Source of the DNA: Ashinkailepas kermadecensis
Taxonomy: Eukaryota; Arthropoda; Thecostraca; Neolepadidae
Direction: 5' to 3'
NCBI GenBank assembly: GCA_034440615.1
Contig: JAOTOM010004962.1
Coordinates: 564,501 to 628,500, forward strand
Length of the DNA stretch: 64,000 nt
Shown: positions 63,346 through 64,000 of the stretch, piece after piece
How positions within the stretch are numbered: position 1 is the stretch's first letter
How the letters are laid out: every line of letters starts with the position of its first letter
Translations under genes and position numbers: made by a program
Notes under the pieces: generated by a model
What the model saw: the letters and a program-made list of their open reading frames with translations, nothing else
Databases searched by the model: none
Told to the model about the DNA's origin: nothing

Positions 63346-64000
63346 CTAGGGGCTGAACAACAGCCTCGGCGGCCATAAAACGTGCTGCTGGCCTTTAAAT
63401 CTCCGCCATGGCGATCCCATAACTGATAGCATGCGGAATCATGGCACGGCCCTTCGGGCCGCGCCCGGAACCCGTAGAAGCCAAAGGGGTGGCGACCCCA
63501 ATCGCCCCTCCACCTCCCCCTTGGCTACGTCCCTGACTGTATCATATTCCGCCAATAGAAGATCCGGTAAAAGTGGAGACAAATCCCACTTTTGGACGGG
63601 GCGTCAAACGGATGTAAATTATCGCTCAAGGGTTGCCATTACATTAGTATTAGCCGAGGCACTACAGTGTAGACAATAAACCCAGTAGGACATACACGGA
63701 AGATGCACAAGTAGCATATCAGAAAACTCCTCCACCCTCTCCCCCACCCCATCCCACGTCTGTCATATGAGGCCTTTTTCCTCTCATTTCCACATTTGAG
63801 GCTGCCCGGGTGCCAGAAGGATCCTCCAATAGCACCGCAGTGCCTCGGTCAACTTAACCCCACCCCCTGGTTGTTCTGAGGTAGACTCTAAATCGCCTAA
63901 GATATTCGGGATATATTACTAATGCGGTAATGTTGCCGCGGAATTCCTGGCTGACTCATGCCTGTTGGATTTGTGTGTACGTCAACGCCAGCATCTCTAG
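63346..64000. other. Right edge, no gene seen
   Basis: The sequence around 63430-63535 (ending ttggctacgtccctgact) looks like a transposon terminus. No gene. Confidence 0.4.

Overview
The window is eukaryotic nuclear DNA, and nearly all of it belongs to one very large, intron-rich gene on the minus strand. I recovered 27 exons (one of them, at 27686-27735, tentative) between 51826 and 887. Joined in that order they give 5001 bases, or 1667 codons, of open reading frame whose intron phases agree at every junction. The product is a multi-Tudor-domain protein of the Tudor/TDRD6 type. Seven complete extended Tudor modules (Tudor core inside an SN-like fold) and the start of an eighth can be seen. 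The first visible exon starts inside a module and the last ends inside one, so both ends of the gene lie outside the window. Proteins of this family act in germ granules, where they bind symmetrically dimethylated arginines on Piwi-clade proteins.

The organism is probably an invertebrate. GGTTA/TTAGG-type arrays, which match the ancestral arthropod telomere motif, and an insect-like Tudor architecture suggest an arthropod, perhaps a crustacean. This is inference. Exons are GC-rich, while introns alternate between GC-rich minisatellites and AT-rich transposon debris.

Layout from left to right: 0-7 kb, the 3'-most visible exons (start of module 8, end of module 7) with SINEs and minisatellites; 7-15.5 kb, modules 7 and 6 with several long minisatellites; 16.7-26 kb, module 5 and the end of module 4; 27-34.8 kb, modules 4 and 3; 34.8-44.5 kb, a 9.8-kb AT-rich intron made of nested inverted-repeat elements; 44.5-51.8 kb, modules 2 and 1; 51.8-64 kb, AT-rich intron or upstream DNA with MITEs, a decayed non-LTR retrotransposon and no recognisable exon.

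The most unusual feature is that about 15 tandem-repeat arrays abut this gene's exon-intron junctions. Many repeat units contain a copy of the splice site and the first or last exonic bases, so they appear to have grown out of the junctions themselves. Five acceptors are also preceded on the sense strand by TGACC/TTGACC pentamer arrays that repeat the branch-point-like motif CTGAC. Several SINE families with different tRNA-like heads (Val-, Lys- and Leu-like) but related 3' tails are inserted among these arrays, often with clear target-site duplications.
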